A DNA stretch of 64,000 bases from Pyrus communis (lineage: Eukaryota > Streptophyta > Magnoliopsida > Rosales > Rosaceae): contig NC_084806.1 in assembly GCF_963583255.1 (NCBI RefSeq), positions 24,240,735-24,304,734 on the forward strand, in the 5' to 3' direction. The number at the start of each line of letters is the position of its first letter. Position 1 is the stretch's first letter. A program made the translations under genes and the position numbers. Positions 20,801 to 32,529 of this stretch are shown here, one piece after another. The notes below the pieces were generated by a model. It made no database searches, was not told the DNA's origin, and saw nothing but the letters and a program-made list of their open reading frames with translations.

Positions 20801-22878
20801 CAGATCTCGCAAACTAGATCTTGATTGGAGCCATTTCAAAGTCTTAGGATGTTGATGACCAATATTATGTGGATCTGGATCATCCGTTGGAGGAACCAAC
20901 TCCGACGAGGAACTCCATCCCCCCTTAAAATTGAGCTCACGCCGGAATTGAGGGACCATTTCCATGGAAGATTCGAGCGTAGCAAGTTAACTGTCCATGC
21001 CTGTGAAACGAGTCGTGGTTGTGTGGCGGGGCATACATGAAGGGAAATTAGGAATCAAAGGATGATACTAATGATAGGATCCAAGATCCAATTCCTGATT
21101 CAACCTTAAGTAGAAGCAAGATTAGGGGTGGGTTCGGTTTCATTCGGTTTGATTCGATTTCCTCTCGTTTTTTCGGTTTGGTTTTTTTTTTTCCTGTTTG
21201 GTTTTGATTTTTTTTATTTAATAAAACTTGGTCTTTTTTAATATGAAATTTAGAAAACAAGCTTGGATTGGTAGACTAATAAAAATAAAATGGGGAAACT
21301 GGGAAGGTAGTTGTATATATACAATCCTATTCTATTAACAACCTCAATTGCAACGAAAATGATCACCATATCCATTCTAAAAGCAAACAAATAGAGAAGC
21401 TCTTCCAAGTTCCGAAGTCATCCAAAACATTCCTTTATAACCAACGAAATATCCTCCCTAATTGAACCAAGTATGTTCCTTGAAAAGGCCCTAGGCTTAG
21501 TTTCAAACTTGGCAACAAAGTTTCACAAAAGAAACATCATTGGCATAAATTCATAAAGTGTAAAGGGATTCAGTTTTCCAAACCTCTAAAACCGAAACCA
21601 AACTAATAAAGTTCGGCTCAGTTCGGTTTTTCCTTTTTCGATTCAGTTTTTTTTTTTTTTTTTTTCCGATTTTGATTTAGTGTTCGGTCCCCTTTTTTTT
21701 TTGGTTTTCAGTTTTTTGAACCCACGCCTAAGCAAGATCATAGATGAGGGATGAGAGGAAGGAAGAAGAAGATGGAGCTGAGCTCCTAATTCCGGAATAT
21801 TATTTTTTTACTAAAATGAGTGTTGCATTCCCGCTAACTGTAAGAGCACTTATAAAACTCGAGTATACATTTTCTGCCTGCTAGCAATTCCTAACAACCT
21901 TAACTAATCACCTATTAGATCCTGATTAATCCCACACACTAAGTGATTAAGCTAATCACTCATTACAATCATATCATGCGGCGAAACGATGAATTGGAAT
22001 CAAGGAAGTCATGAATTCGGATGGTGATTGAGTTTAGTTTGAAATCTGACTTAAAAATGAAGAAAAAGAATACAAAATGTCAAGTGACATTGTTATGTTT
22101 GAAAAGGGAACACGTACCAAAAGATTGGCTGCGTTGTAATATGGGGCACGCAACGCAACCCATCATTTGGATAGAGAGCATATATGAGTGAATGTGGGAT
22201 CCAATTTGGAGTGGGAACAGAAACTTGTGGTCCGCTGATGAAAGGCATGTCAAGCATCAGGACCCTTCAATTTCATGCCAGGAGAAAATGTGTGAAAACT
22301 TTCCCCGCTAGGCCAGTTTTGACAAATATAACTGATTAGGATAACCCCAAAATGAAAAATAACGCTTGTGATTAACAACACCACCACCACCACCAAAGCT
22401 TAAGTGAGGTCGGCTATATGAATCCTAGAACACTTCTAATCAACAAAAGTTAAATATTCTTGTAGCTCATGCAGTTACCAGGCTTAAAATGCGATTGATG
22501 AAAGAAAATACAACACTGCAAATTATAATGCCTCCTAAATTGTTGTTAGAAAGGAATCATCTTCATCGTGTATTATAATCAACTACACATGGTCTATAAA
22601 TCTTGTATCTAAAGTTAAAACAAATTTCTTCAGTTAATAATGTTATTCACCAATGAAGAATTTCTCTGATGAGAACATTTGCCCTTCAAGTTAAATCAGG
22701 CTATAGTTTCCATTCAGTTAAAATTTCTGTGGTTTTTGCTTTTTTTCCCGTCTTCCAGTGACTAATTTTTTGGGTTCAGTATGCAATTCAAAGAATGAAA
22801 GAACCTGCAGCTTGATACGCTTACAAAGAACACAAATCTGCATGATAAACCAACCTTGATGCTGCCAAGGGATCATAT
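20801..22878. other. Intergenic region 3' of the host gene, no gene seen
   Basis: AT-rich sequence without credible coding capacity. 21121-21240 and 21604-21722 are two pyrimidine-rich runs of GGTTCGGTTTGATT-like degenerate repeats with T tracts, probably flanking one old repeat. A SINE-tail-like segment lies at 22376-22432. The end of this region would contain the 3' untranslated part of the nucleotidase gene; no clear polyadenylation signal was pinned down. Confidence 0.6.
22376..22432 (-). repeat. SINE 3'-end-like fragment (Au-SINE type)
   Basis: AACACCACCACCACCACC followed by AAAGCTTAAGTGAGGTCGGC and ATGAATCCTAGAAC resembles, in reverse, the conserved 3' end of plant Au-type SINEs, which finish in TTG-like repeats. 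No TSD is evident. The same text, better preserved, occurs at 24710-24752. Confidence 0.5.
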
Positions 22879-25800
22879 TCATTCATTTTTGAACAAGCTT
22901 GATGGAACCTGAAAGGAGAATATTATCGCAACTTTCAGAAAACAGAGCACAGATATCTCAAGAGTTTCAAATCTAATAGTTAGTCTCAATGGTGAAATCT
23001 AGCCTCTACATATGAAGAAAGGATTGGCTCAAGGAATCAACAAAAGATATCCAAAATATCCAATCTTATTGAAACGAAGAGAAGAATATCAAAATCTACA
23101 AAGAAAAGATATGTTCTATATATTGAGAAATCAGCCAGATTACGTTAATCTCCCGCCACCCCCCTGCTGTTATATTAAGTTTAGGTGTTTAATGTGAGAA
23201 CGTATTTGAGATAAGCCAACGAAGTCCAGATGAGCTCCCAGCACTAGGCAAGTACATTACTAAGAATTGATTTTCTACAAAATTTGGTTTCAAACTTGAA
23301 AAGGGAGACCACAAATAGAGTGGTAACATGAGCAAATGGTGGGTTATAAAATATGAAAGTTGGAACAAGCATTTGCCGTAAAAATACTTGTACAGTGATT
23401 CAAATTTTATCGCATCTATGATATATATCAATCCAGCATAATATGGAATTTCTGTGTCTCTGACCCATTTTTCTTTTCTATCAGATCAAAATTTGAAAAA
23501 ACTATAGTGGCTGATTGCACTACAACAGAAATGAATGGGAAGTTTTCTGAAGCTGTATCTACTAAGTTAATCCGGAGGCATCTCACTGAGGAGCGTGGTT
23601 TTTTAACAGATACTACAGTTTTTATTTTATAATCCAGTATTATTTGAAAATTTAGTGTCAGGCATACCTTCACATGATGTGGCATAATCTTAATATCGAA
23701 GGGCACATGGAGCCATGCTTCAGGTGGATAGAGCAAAAAATTCTCTGGCTTACTGGTATAGACATCTGCATACTGATGAATGTGATAGGCAAAAGCAGAT
23801 TCCTGACCTTTATCCGTAAGAAATGTGGCTCCAAAGGACCTATTAAACATTTTTTTCATCTTGTGACTTGCCTCCTGCCTCCATTCATTTAACTCCTCCA
23901 ACAGTGATACGTAAGCTTCCCTCTTCTGAGTAAAAGCAACAGTAGCGTGCAATCTACCAAGCAATTCTTGTACTATATGAAATTTCGCCTGTGCCCAGAA
24001 AGAAGTTTCAGAAGCATGAAAATTACCTGACAACTTTGAATAGCAGGAACCCTTCTTATGAGCTTAGAGGATAAGGTAATGTACATTTGATCACCATATG
24101 TGAGCACTGCGCGTTGTCAATCCAAAGTAGTTGGGTGTACAAACATCAAGAAATAAAAATAGCAACACCAACGAAAAACAAGAAATAAAAATAAATAAAT
24201 AAATAAATGAACAAAATGAGAAAGATTATCAGAAAATACCTGTTCCAAGCGGTAAGTATCCTTGTTTTGAATAAGTATTTCATCCTGCCAAAAACAGAAC
24301 ATATCAATGGAAAAACAATCCACAAAATGGTTCAGACTTTCAAACTGAAATGTCCAGAAAAGCAAAACAAAGGAATTCGCATGATCCTTTTTGCCCATTG
24401 CTATGGATACACAAAACATTGGCTAATTTAGATGTTAAGTTTGAATCAAGTAATTAAGAACCAACACCCATAAGTATAAAATTTTTCCCTTTTAATTGAA
24501 CCGAAGTCTATTAAAAATCAGGTCTGATTTTGAAGAAGAAACAAATTTTCATTGCAAAGTAAAAATACAGGAGCGGACAAGAAGTCCGCAAAAGCACAAA
24601 CAAAACAGGATAATTAGCAACATCACCATGACACTTGGAAACTCTGAAAACAACACAATACTAACTAATAGTAGCATTCTAATCACGCCAAATTTCTGAA
24701 AAAGACAAACAACAACAACAAAGTCTTTTCCCACTAAGTGGGGTCAGCTATTAAATTTCTGAAAAAGACAAATCTCTAAATTCTGTAGTAACCGATGCCC
24801 ACAGAGATGACCATAACCAAACTTTATCCCAAAGATTCTCCCTTCTACTGACTTCGTAGTCCTAAAAAATCAGCTTGTTTCTTTCCATCCAAATGACCCT
24901 AAATAGCTGAAACTATTCATCCCCATAAGACCTTGATTTTCTTCCCTTTACTGATAATTTATGTTTCTCTACCATAAAAGAATAACAATCCCCGGGTAAA
25001 ACCCAACTGATACCAAACTCCCCAATCCGAGAATCGTCACGTGTCTCAACAGTCCAGGCTGACTGTTGAACTGTAGCTTTAGCTGGCCTTGCCGGAGAAA
25101 TGTGTCTGATCACCCTCTGCAAATTCCGATCACGATTGTCAAACCTTTGCGAAGGCTCAGAATTCTGAAATCCATCACAATGGGATACCAGAAATTTAGT
25201 CTTCTTGCTGCCGGGAGTGTCTGATTTTAACTCTAAAAGTGGTGTTTCCATCAACAACATTAACAAACTCTAGAATAAAACCAGTCCTTCAAGCAAATAC
25301 TCAAATTTTGCAGTTCTATGATCAACTTCCACCAGACCATCACAAGCATCACCAATCTTCTGAAACCAATTGTTAGTCCATAGATGCGGCGGCAATCCCT
25401 CAACAGCAATCCAACCACCGTAACTAACCGCCTTTTGATCGCCTGATTTGAGGCTTTGCCACCAGCCAGACAACATCACATCTGGATAGTCACTAATGGA
25501 AAAGGAGCCCAGTTCTGCAATCTTCTTTGCTTCTTCTGAATTCTGGCAAACAAACAGAGCTTTATGGCATTGAAAAGGAGACAAACGAATCTCCCTCCCT
25601 AGCAGGTTTAGAAGTGATTTCTCCACCTTTTTTCAGGGCTAATGCACCACTTGTCTCTTTCAAACAATTACACACACCAATTATAATTTTCCAGAGAAAT
25701 GTCTCTCTTATTCCAGATATTCTCTACCCACAATTTCTCTTTCACGTTCAAATTCCTTTAAGCTTGAGCTCTGTATGAAAACCGAGGGACAACTCTCGAC

Positions 25801-28800
25801 TTCCGACACCCTCAAAAAATTCCATCTGCCTCACTTTTGGAAAGAACTAAGAAGACCCCATTCTTGTTAGAAACTTTCCATCCAAAACTGATAATTGTGA
25901 CTTCTGTACTGTCTGAAAAACCTATGACCTCTTGCTTGTAATAGAAAAGAAAAAAAGGTCTAACTTCTTTGTCCTTTGTTAAACAGAAGCTTGCGGTAGC
26001 AATTGGTAAACCACTCCATGACTACACATATCAAAATGAAAGTAAAGAAAAACTGTTTATTGTTTATTTTTCTTATTATTGGGTAGGGAAGGGGTGGAGA
26101 GAAAAGGTTGGCCAGCTGCTCAACTGAAAATAATCAAGTTTCTCCTTCTACAGGAACAAAAAGGAAGTCTGATTTATGGATATAGCTATAAGTGATAACC
26201 CGAGCAGTTATGAGCCAATAAAATTCAAAAAGTATTTATATTCATCTCACCTAACCTATCATTTAATCTGTAGCAATTTAGAGCCACTATTTGAAATTTT
26301 TGAACCTGTAAAGTTTTCTTAGTTTTTCTTGTTATCTTTTCAATCCACTAGTGTAACAAGTAAACGAAATTAGTTCTAAAGCATTGTTCCTTGTATCAGC
26401 TATTAAGCACACCAGAGAGAATAAGAAACCATAGAGGACCATTTTAAATAAGAAAAGTATCCTGGAATATACAGAACAGTCATAAGTATATCTGCATAAG
26501 AAAAGACATACTTCTAGCTCATGAATTATAGCAGCAGTGCGCCAGCCAGCTTTTGCAGGCCCCCTAAGGTCGCTAAATAGGTGGTCTCCAAAGTACATCA
26601 CCTATCAAAGGGTGCGTTAGTTTAAATTTTTAAAGAATAAACCGGAACGTTATCTACCATGATATACTAATAGATAATGACATGCAAAATCATGAGTTAT
26701 AAGCAATAACTTTGAAAAAAAAATACATGAATAGAAGTACCTCTGGTCCCTTCCACTTGGTAATATGAAGGAAGGATTTAAGGCATCCATGGTAATATAT
26801 TTTATTAGGAAGAAATTCATTCACCTTCTTGAAAGCTAAATTATCCTTCTCCGTGTCATAGAAACTGCATTGAAGTTCCAGAAAACAAGGTGCAAGATAA
26901 AACAACAAAAGATGATAGCTTAGCTCTTTCTAGGGTAACTAAGATATTAAAACGCAAATAAAAAAGACACCAAAGAAATAAAATCACAACACAAGAGGGT
27001 GAAGAAAGTATCTGTCACAGATTTAGCATTTCCATGGTGCACAACATACGGTACAGGAATCCCATGTCTTTGAAGCTAAACTTTATAAAATGGGGATAGA
27101 CAAAGTGTTGAAGATACAAACCGGAATGGATGCTCAGATGTGTAGAAATCAGGCTTATTGGCTTTAGCGATCACAACATCAAAAAGTTCCCTCCAGGAGT
27201 CTCTGTATTCCTTAGAATCCTAAGAACATGTCACAATCAACTCAGTAAACTTAATATCGATAGCTCACAAACTTACAGATAACCAAAAGATCAAGCTAAC
27301 CTATACAGACACACATGACACATGCATGCACACAGACAAGCTCTCTTAAGTTAGCACCTATTTTACAGAACCAACCACTAAATCTAATCTTTATTCATGC
27401 ACATCTTACACAGATTTTCAAATTAACTGGATATACATGGATACATTCCCAATCTCATAATAGTTCAATGATGAGAGGGAATATCTACACATATCCAGTT
27501 GATTCCAAAATTGGTCTCAATAAATAGAAAGGCTGCATATGTACAAGATCATAAATTAGTAATTACTCATCACAGGGTAAGATGCTACAAGTGGTAGTGG
27601 TAGAATTTTGAGTTAGTTGACTAACCTCCAACATAAAGGTCATTCCTCCGTCCACAAAGTAATATGGTGAGTTAGTCAGCAAGAATAGTTTCTTTCCCTT
27701 CTCCCTGAGCATCTTGAGAAAGTGTAACAGTTGTCCCTAAGAAATAGTAAGATCAAACTAGAAACTTAGAGATGCTACAGTGGTTTTACCCTCATATATG
27801 CAGCCAGAAATATTAGCATGGGTTGAACACCTCATCTTTCCACAATATACTCATAAAATGTGGCATGGCTTACATTTTTTACTAGATATCTATGGGGGTC
27901 AGAAAGAATTCCTCGATGAACCAAGCCACTGCGATGAACATGCTGAATTGCACGATTTACATCTTGATAGATGTAGCTAGCATCAAATTCCAGCTTAGCA
28001 TCAACAAAATATTGCACGATATCTGAAATGAGGCATGCCTGCATAGTAACAATTGAAACAAACATCGATGGGTTAGAAGGAAAACAAATTATTCAGATAA
28101 CTGCTAAAAAGAATGATAGTTTTCAAATAGGAATGTTCTCTTGGTCACTGGTGACCAAAGAATGGATGGTCACTCAAACTTGGATTTGATATTAAGGGTG
28201 GAGAATAGATTAGTGTTTCAGTCTCAACTCTTGATATCAAATCCAAGGGTGGGTAAGCATGAATCCTTAGACACCAGGCGACTGGGAGAACGTGACTCGG
28301 TTTTCAAAACAGGGAATATCTGTAAAAAGGAAGATGAGAGTATAGACCACTTATTTCTTCACAGCTTTGGAAGCTAATGTATTGCTGGAAATATCTGAAT
28401 TGAGCATAACATGCATGTGCAAAAAGTATTTTGCATTTGGAGGGGGTAAAAGAGAAAACTATTGCGGATGTATTGTGTGACGTCGTTGCCTGGGTGTTAC
28501 AGATGGAAAGGAATGAACAAATTTTCAAGATTATGGGAAGGTAGGAACTGGAGGTATGTAGGACAGAATGCAATAGGCCATCATTGTGGGCTTCAATTCT
28601 GTAAGCATTTAGGGATATGTCATTCTTTCTATCATGCAGATTGAAATATGGTGGTATCTTAATTTTTCTTTGTGATTAACCCAACTGTTACGAATATATT
28701 GCAGTTTTATCGGCAGGTTTGGTTCAGGATTCTGCACGCCTTACGGGGACTGACAGCTTGTCCACTAAATTTGTTCTTCTAATATCAATGTTCATACCAA

Positions 28801-30726
28801 AAAGAAGAATAAAGTGATAAGTTCCCTGTCCTAACTCAACTCCTTTCACCTGGCATACCAAATGTCGGTCTGTATGGGCCAAAGAAATTACTAATATTAA
28901 TACAGTTTACCCACAAAACTTACCAAATCCCCAAATTTTGTTCTTTCAGAAGATGCCTATAGGAGATGTCTATTTGTAAAAATGTTTTAGTGGACGAATG
29001 TTAATATCAGCCCATACATGCATGAATCTCATAAAAATAATTGCATAACTAACCTCGCTAAAGCAAAAGAAATCCATCAACCCAACAAGTCCCTGGGCCT
29101 GATCACGACCAATATGTCGTGTGCCATATATTTCTTCAATTTCCTTCCTGCTAAGCTGAATTTCATTTCCAAAAAGAGGGAAAAAATAAATAAATAAATA
29201 AATCTATAAACAGATTATGAGTATCAAAATCTATTAGTCTATTCTTCTCAAAAAAATCTATTAGTCTATAAGTTCATGGAGCAATGAAATAATAATTGTC
29301 AAATTTTCACAAGGACAAAAGCCTAAACTCTAATTTGTACTTTCCACATAAACATAACCAGTGTCCAATCATTCATTATTCATATAACATGACAACAAAG
29401 TAGATTGTACTATTTGGACAGAAGAAAAGTACTTTTCCTTAAGCATTGGATACTCATTCAGATTTATTGTGACAGCCAATGTTGTTTGTTAATATCATTA
29501 AAATTCTCACATCTGAGTTCTTTTTCCTTTTCCATATGTGGGAGCCAACAAAAATGTAGCTCGTAACCTAGGGCCTAGGCAGACGTATGAAGAAAATACC
29601 TCCATAAAAAAACTTTCAGTTCTAGAAAGCAATAGACTATAATCAGAAAATATAAGTTAATATATTTAGTTCTTAAGTACCTTACGACGACCATAGTAGC
29701 ATCCATCTGGTTCAATTGACCCAAAAAAATCCAGCTTCAATAGGCACCCTTTTAGCTTATCATAATACAATCCTCTAATGGGAAAAGTCGAATCATACTT
29801 AAATTCCATGCAAACCTCAGGGTACCGAAACTGACAAATCACAAACGATCATATCTAATTACACAGAGTTTACATGTAAACCATAGCCCCATGATATTAT
29901 ATCAACAATGCTTAAAGGGAGTAAACTAACCTCATTTACCATATGCTCCTTTGCCATATCATATATCAAGCTCTGTAAATTGGCAGAATAATGTGCCAGC
30001 GTGTAATCATAGTCGAATCCATAAACTTGAATATTGTCCAATCTCAGGTTTTTATTTACATATATCCCTAATTTCAATACATTACATTAATCAATATTAC
30101 AATTGACATGAGTAATGAAGCTTCAACCGAGTAACAAGAGTGCACCGTCAAACCTTTCGGATTCATTTTAGGCATTGCTTTAAGTGCGGCTGGAATCTTG
30201 AGGAAACTCTGCTTCGCAGCATCAAATTCACGTCGAATCTGTGCTATCTCATCATTAAGAACTGAAGTATCAGCTTCAGGTAAATTGCTCGGAAGAGTTT
30301 GCTCGGAAGCAATTGCTCCATAGCTTCGAAAACCTATATTCAAGTAAATTGAAACAAAAAATTAATTTCAACAGCCGTAAAGATCAATATACATTTTCAA
30401 CAAGCGTTTTATTTGAGGCACTTCAATGCAATTGATATTCTTGTAAAATATCGGATAAACATTGTTGCATGTATAAATAAAAAAATAAAATATATATATA
30501 TATCAGAGAGGACGAGAGAGAACCTTGCAGAGCTCCAGAACCAGAAGATGGGAAGCTCGTCCTCTGCAACGAAACAGAAACAACAAATAAGATTGGAAGT
30601 TATAAGTACGAAAATAAGTGCACAGAGAGAGAGAGAGAGAGAGAGATATATATATATATATATATACACATATATATATACGTTGATGGAAGAGCAGAGA
30701 GGAAGCAGCCTACGAACGCAGGCCAT
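22879..30726 (-). CDS. HAD-superfamily 5'-nucleotidase (NT5C2/NT5DC-like), 14 exons
   Basis: The only host gene seen. Exons, in transcript order: 30726-30682, 30563-30524, 30333-30154, 30067-29931, 29830-29681, 29155-29054, 28038-27874, 27736-27626, 27219-27122, 26864-26741, 26601-26512, 24284-24240, 23988-23668, 22908-22879. All introns are GT-AG and all phases fit, giving 545 codons plus TGA. The N-terminus (MACVRRLLPLCSSIN, Arg/Ser-rich, no acidic residues) looks like an organelle transit peptide. HAD motifs: nucleophile motif FDYDYTLA (exon 4), LLTNSPYY (exon 8), a Lys in AKANKPDFY (exon 9) and FGDHLFSDL (exon 11). Near the end are MFNRSFGATFLTD and EAWLHVPFDIKIMPHH, typical of this plant family. 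It is predicted to dephosphorylate purine nucleoside monophosphates; the substrate is inferred from the family only. No frame lesion is visible despite repeat-filled introns. The start is chosen as the ATG that opens exon 1. Confidence 0.9.
24690..24772 (-). mobile_element. 5'-truncated SINE (43 bp) with perfect 20-bp TSD, in intron 11
   Basis: A 20-bp direct repeat (24690-24709 and 24753-24772) brackets 43 bp that read on the minus strand as an Au-SINE-like 3' end: CCCCACTTAGTGGGAAAAG then TTTGTTGTTGTTG. The long perfect TSD shows insertion by target-primed reverse transcription in its own right. The SINE body with the pol III promoter is missing, so the copy is severely 5'-truncated and immobile. 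Confidence 0.85.
24913..25626 (-). pseudogene. LINE ORF1-like fragment in intron 11 of the nucleotidase
   Basis: Two adjacent minus-strand frames, 25626-25270 and 25266-24913. The first contains SGWWQSLKSGDQ and GGWIAVEGLPPHLW followed by FQKIGDACDGLVEVD, which resembles the DUF4283-like nucleic-acid-binding region of plant LINE ORF1 proteins. The second is low-complexity and could be the tail. No CCHC knuckle, endonuclease or reverse transcriptase follows, so this is a partial copy. It lies in the same orientation as the host gene, within its largest intron. A host DUF4283-type protein is the alternative. Confidence 0.6.
28290..28640 (+). pseudogene. Degraded LINE ORF2 C-terminal fragment in intron 6
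   Basis: The plus strand shows KKEDESIDHLFLHS (28326-28367), like the zinc-binding reverse transcriptase tail (zf-RVT) of plant LINEs. After a gap comes AWVLQMERNEQIFK (around 28489-28530), like the W-x-ERN-x-RIF motif that follows it. Frames are broken between them. The LINE is opposite in orientation to the host gene. Its ends were not determined. Confidence 0.55.
30622..30680. repeat. (GA)n(TA)n microsatellite abutting the first splice donor
   Basis: A GA run (about 30624-30645) followed by TA runs to 30680. On the minus strand the TA repeat starts at the GT donor of intron 1 (30681-30680), so the donor reads GTATATATATATG. Length change here could affect splicing. Confidence 0.9.
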
Positions 30727-31424
30727 GGGAAGGGAACGAGAGAGGGGTTTTAGCTCTGCAGCAGCATTCGGAGGTTAGGGTTTTCTCTTTGAACTGTAAT
30801 TTGTAATTTGTAATTTGTAGGGGAAAATGGAATCGAATTGAAGGGCGAGGAGGATGCTGAGATTGTAATGAAGGGGATGCAATTACAACAGGCATGCGAA
30901 AAACGAGGATTGCCAGGCAGTAGCCGCCATTTTAATATTGACTTTCAGGTACAAACGTTACCTCCTCCCTTTCTGTGTTACCTTTTAATTTTTACAAATT
31001 TGATTTTGTTCTTGAAATATTATTAGACACAAGCCGCTCAGGCCTGCTTCAATCCTTGAAATAAAACTCAAATTTTAATTTCTAAATTTACCCTAATTTT
31101 CTTTAATCTTTAGGGCAAATATGAGTTAAAACTTAAAACTTATTTCTAAGACAAATTTTAAAATTTAAACTATTTAAAGATAATAAGTAGGGTGTTGAGT
31201 ATTACTATTGCTTGAGGGTAGTGACGGTGAGTAAAAATGTACTCTTTTGTTTTACTATAAATGATATTCTACACTAATTTTACTAAAGAGATGGAACCCA
31301 TTAATACATCAAAAATATTACTCTTACCATCTATTTGTATTATCATTTGTATCATCTTTTTAATAAAGATGGAATCTACATGCGTTGGCGAATTACTCTT
31401 AACACATTAGGTTGAAGAAAAAAA
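30727..31424. other. Upstream region of the nucleotidase gene
   Basis: No coding sequence seen. It should contain the 5' untranslated region and promoter of the minus-strand gene, but no clear TATA box was identified near the start. 31060-31440 is AT-rich with no assigned element. Confidence 0.5.
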
Positions 31425-31905
31425 AAACCCTATAGAATCCCTATTGGACATGGAGTTCTAATCCAAGTACATCTCTAGTTCGGCCATGAGGGGGTTCGCT
31501 GCTATAAATAGGGAAGTGACTGCATCATTCAAAACCCTTTCAAATCAACACACAAATTGCCATGCGTAAAGCTTCTCGACAATCTTTGAGATTTTATCTT
31601 CTTTCCCCTTTCTTCTTGCCAACACATCTTCAATTTAGATAAACAACACTATGAAGGCAACCGGCGACATCTTCAGTTTAGATAGACAGCACTGGAGCCG
31701 TAGAATCAGCTGACCGAGGAGCACCTTCAGTTTGGATCGACAGCACTGCTTTGAGGTCGACTGGTTATTTATCCAAGTCTCGATTGACAAGGATTTTTGA
31801 GTCCTTATTGGTAGAGGTCATCTTATCAGCTTTCTTGGTGAAGTGAGGTGTTACAGGTTACCAAGCCTACACACCACGTAGGCTTGGTAGTTTTTAGGGT
31901 CAACA
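31425..31905 (+). repeat. Truncated 5' LTR of element F
   Basis: From about 31455 it aligns with 53425 onward of the downstream LTR (TACATCTCTAGTTC, CTGCTATAAATAG, TTCAAAACCC) and ends TAGGGTCAACA like it. The first roughly 280 bp, beginning TGTTTGGGCC in the other copy, are missing. An internal stretch corresponding to about 53840-54255 is deleted. The left border is approximate. Confidence 0.8.
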
Positions 31906-31906
31906 T

Positions 31907-31928
31907 TTTGGCATGCCCATTGGGACCC
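31907..31928 (+). other. Primer binding site region of element F
   Basis: TTTGGCATGCCCATTGGGAC directly follows the LTR end CAACA, in the position and with the TTTGGC start usual for Tat-lineage primer sites. The matching tRNA was not identified. Confidence 0.6.
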
Positions 31929-32529
31929 AGTGCTAAAACTACGAAGTTCATGACCATTGAAACATCGTCAGTAAAAAAGAAAACAGTCATAGGTAAGTCA
32001 ACAACTAATCTTCCATCTACAATCCAAAGCCTAGGACATGATGGCTTGTCATAGGCACAAAATCCTCCTGTTGTTGTAACACCTGAAGTCACAGGTACAA
32101 CACGTCGAGAAAAGGAAATTAATGTCGGCAGTTAAACTCACGATGCAGAAATCCCCACCAAAATGACAAAAGGCATTTTTGTTGAAGGGCTAGTGGAGGA
32201 TTGTGACGAGGATGGTGATAAGGCCTTTGATCCACCATTTAGATCTTTTCTCTAGCGACAATTTGAAGAGCAATCCCGGCAGTTTAAGCAAATGTTCAGC
32301 CAAGAGGTAAAAAGCATACTTGAAGAGATGCATGATAATAGCGCCGTGCACAACAGATTGCTCAAGGTTTCTGTTAATAAAGTTCATGATGTTGGACCTG
32401 CTGATTGAGCTAGGCAACCTCTTTTAAAGAATAACCCCTTGCCAGCGGTACAGGCCGAGACAGGATCTGCTCGGCTCAAAATGATTGACTTAGAGAAAAG
32501 TTGTGGATCAAGCAGTGGATCGAACAGAA
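31929..32529 (+). pseudogene. Leader and gag N-terminal remnant of element F
   Basis: Contains a broken gag-like frame near 32160-32411 (MTKGIFVEGLVEDC ... EEQSRQFKQMFSQEVKSILEEM) with stop codons. It is cut at 32530 by a solo LTR, beyond which gag resumes. Confidence 0.6.
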
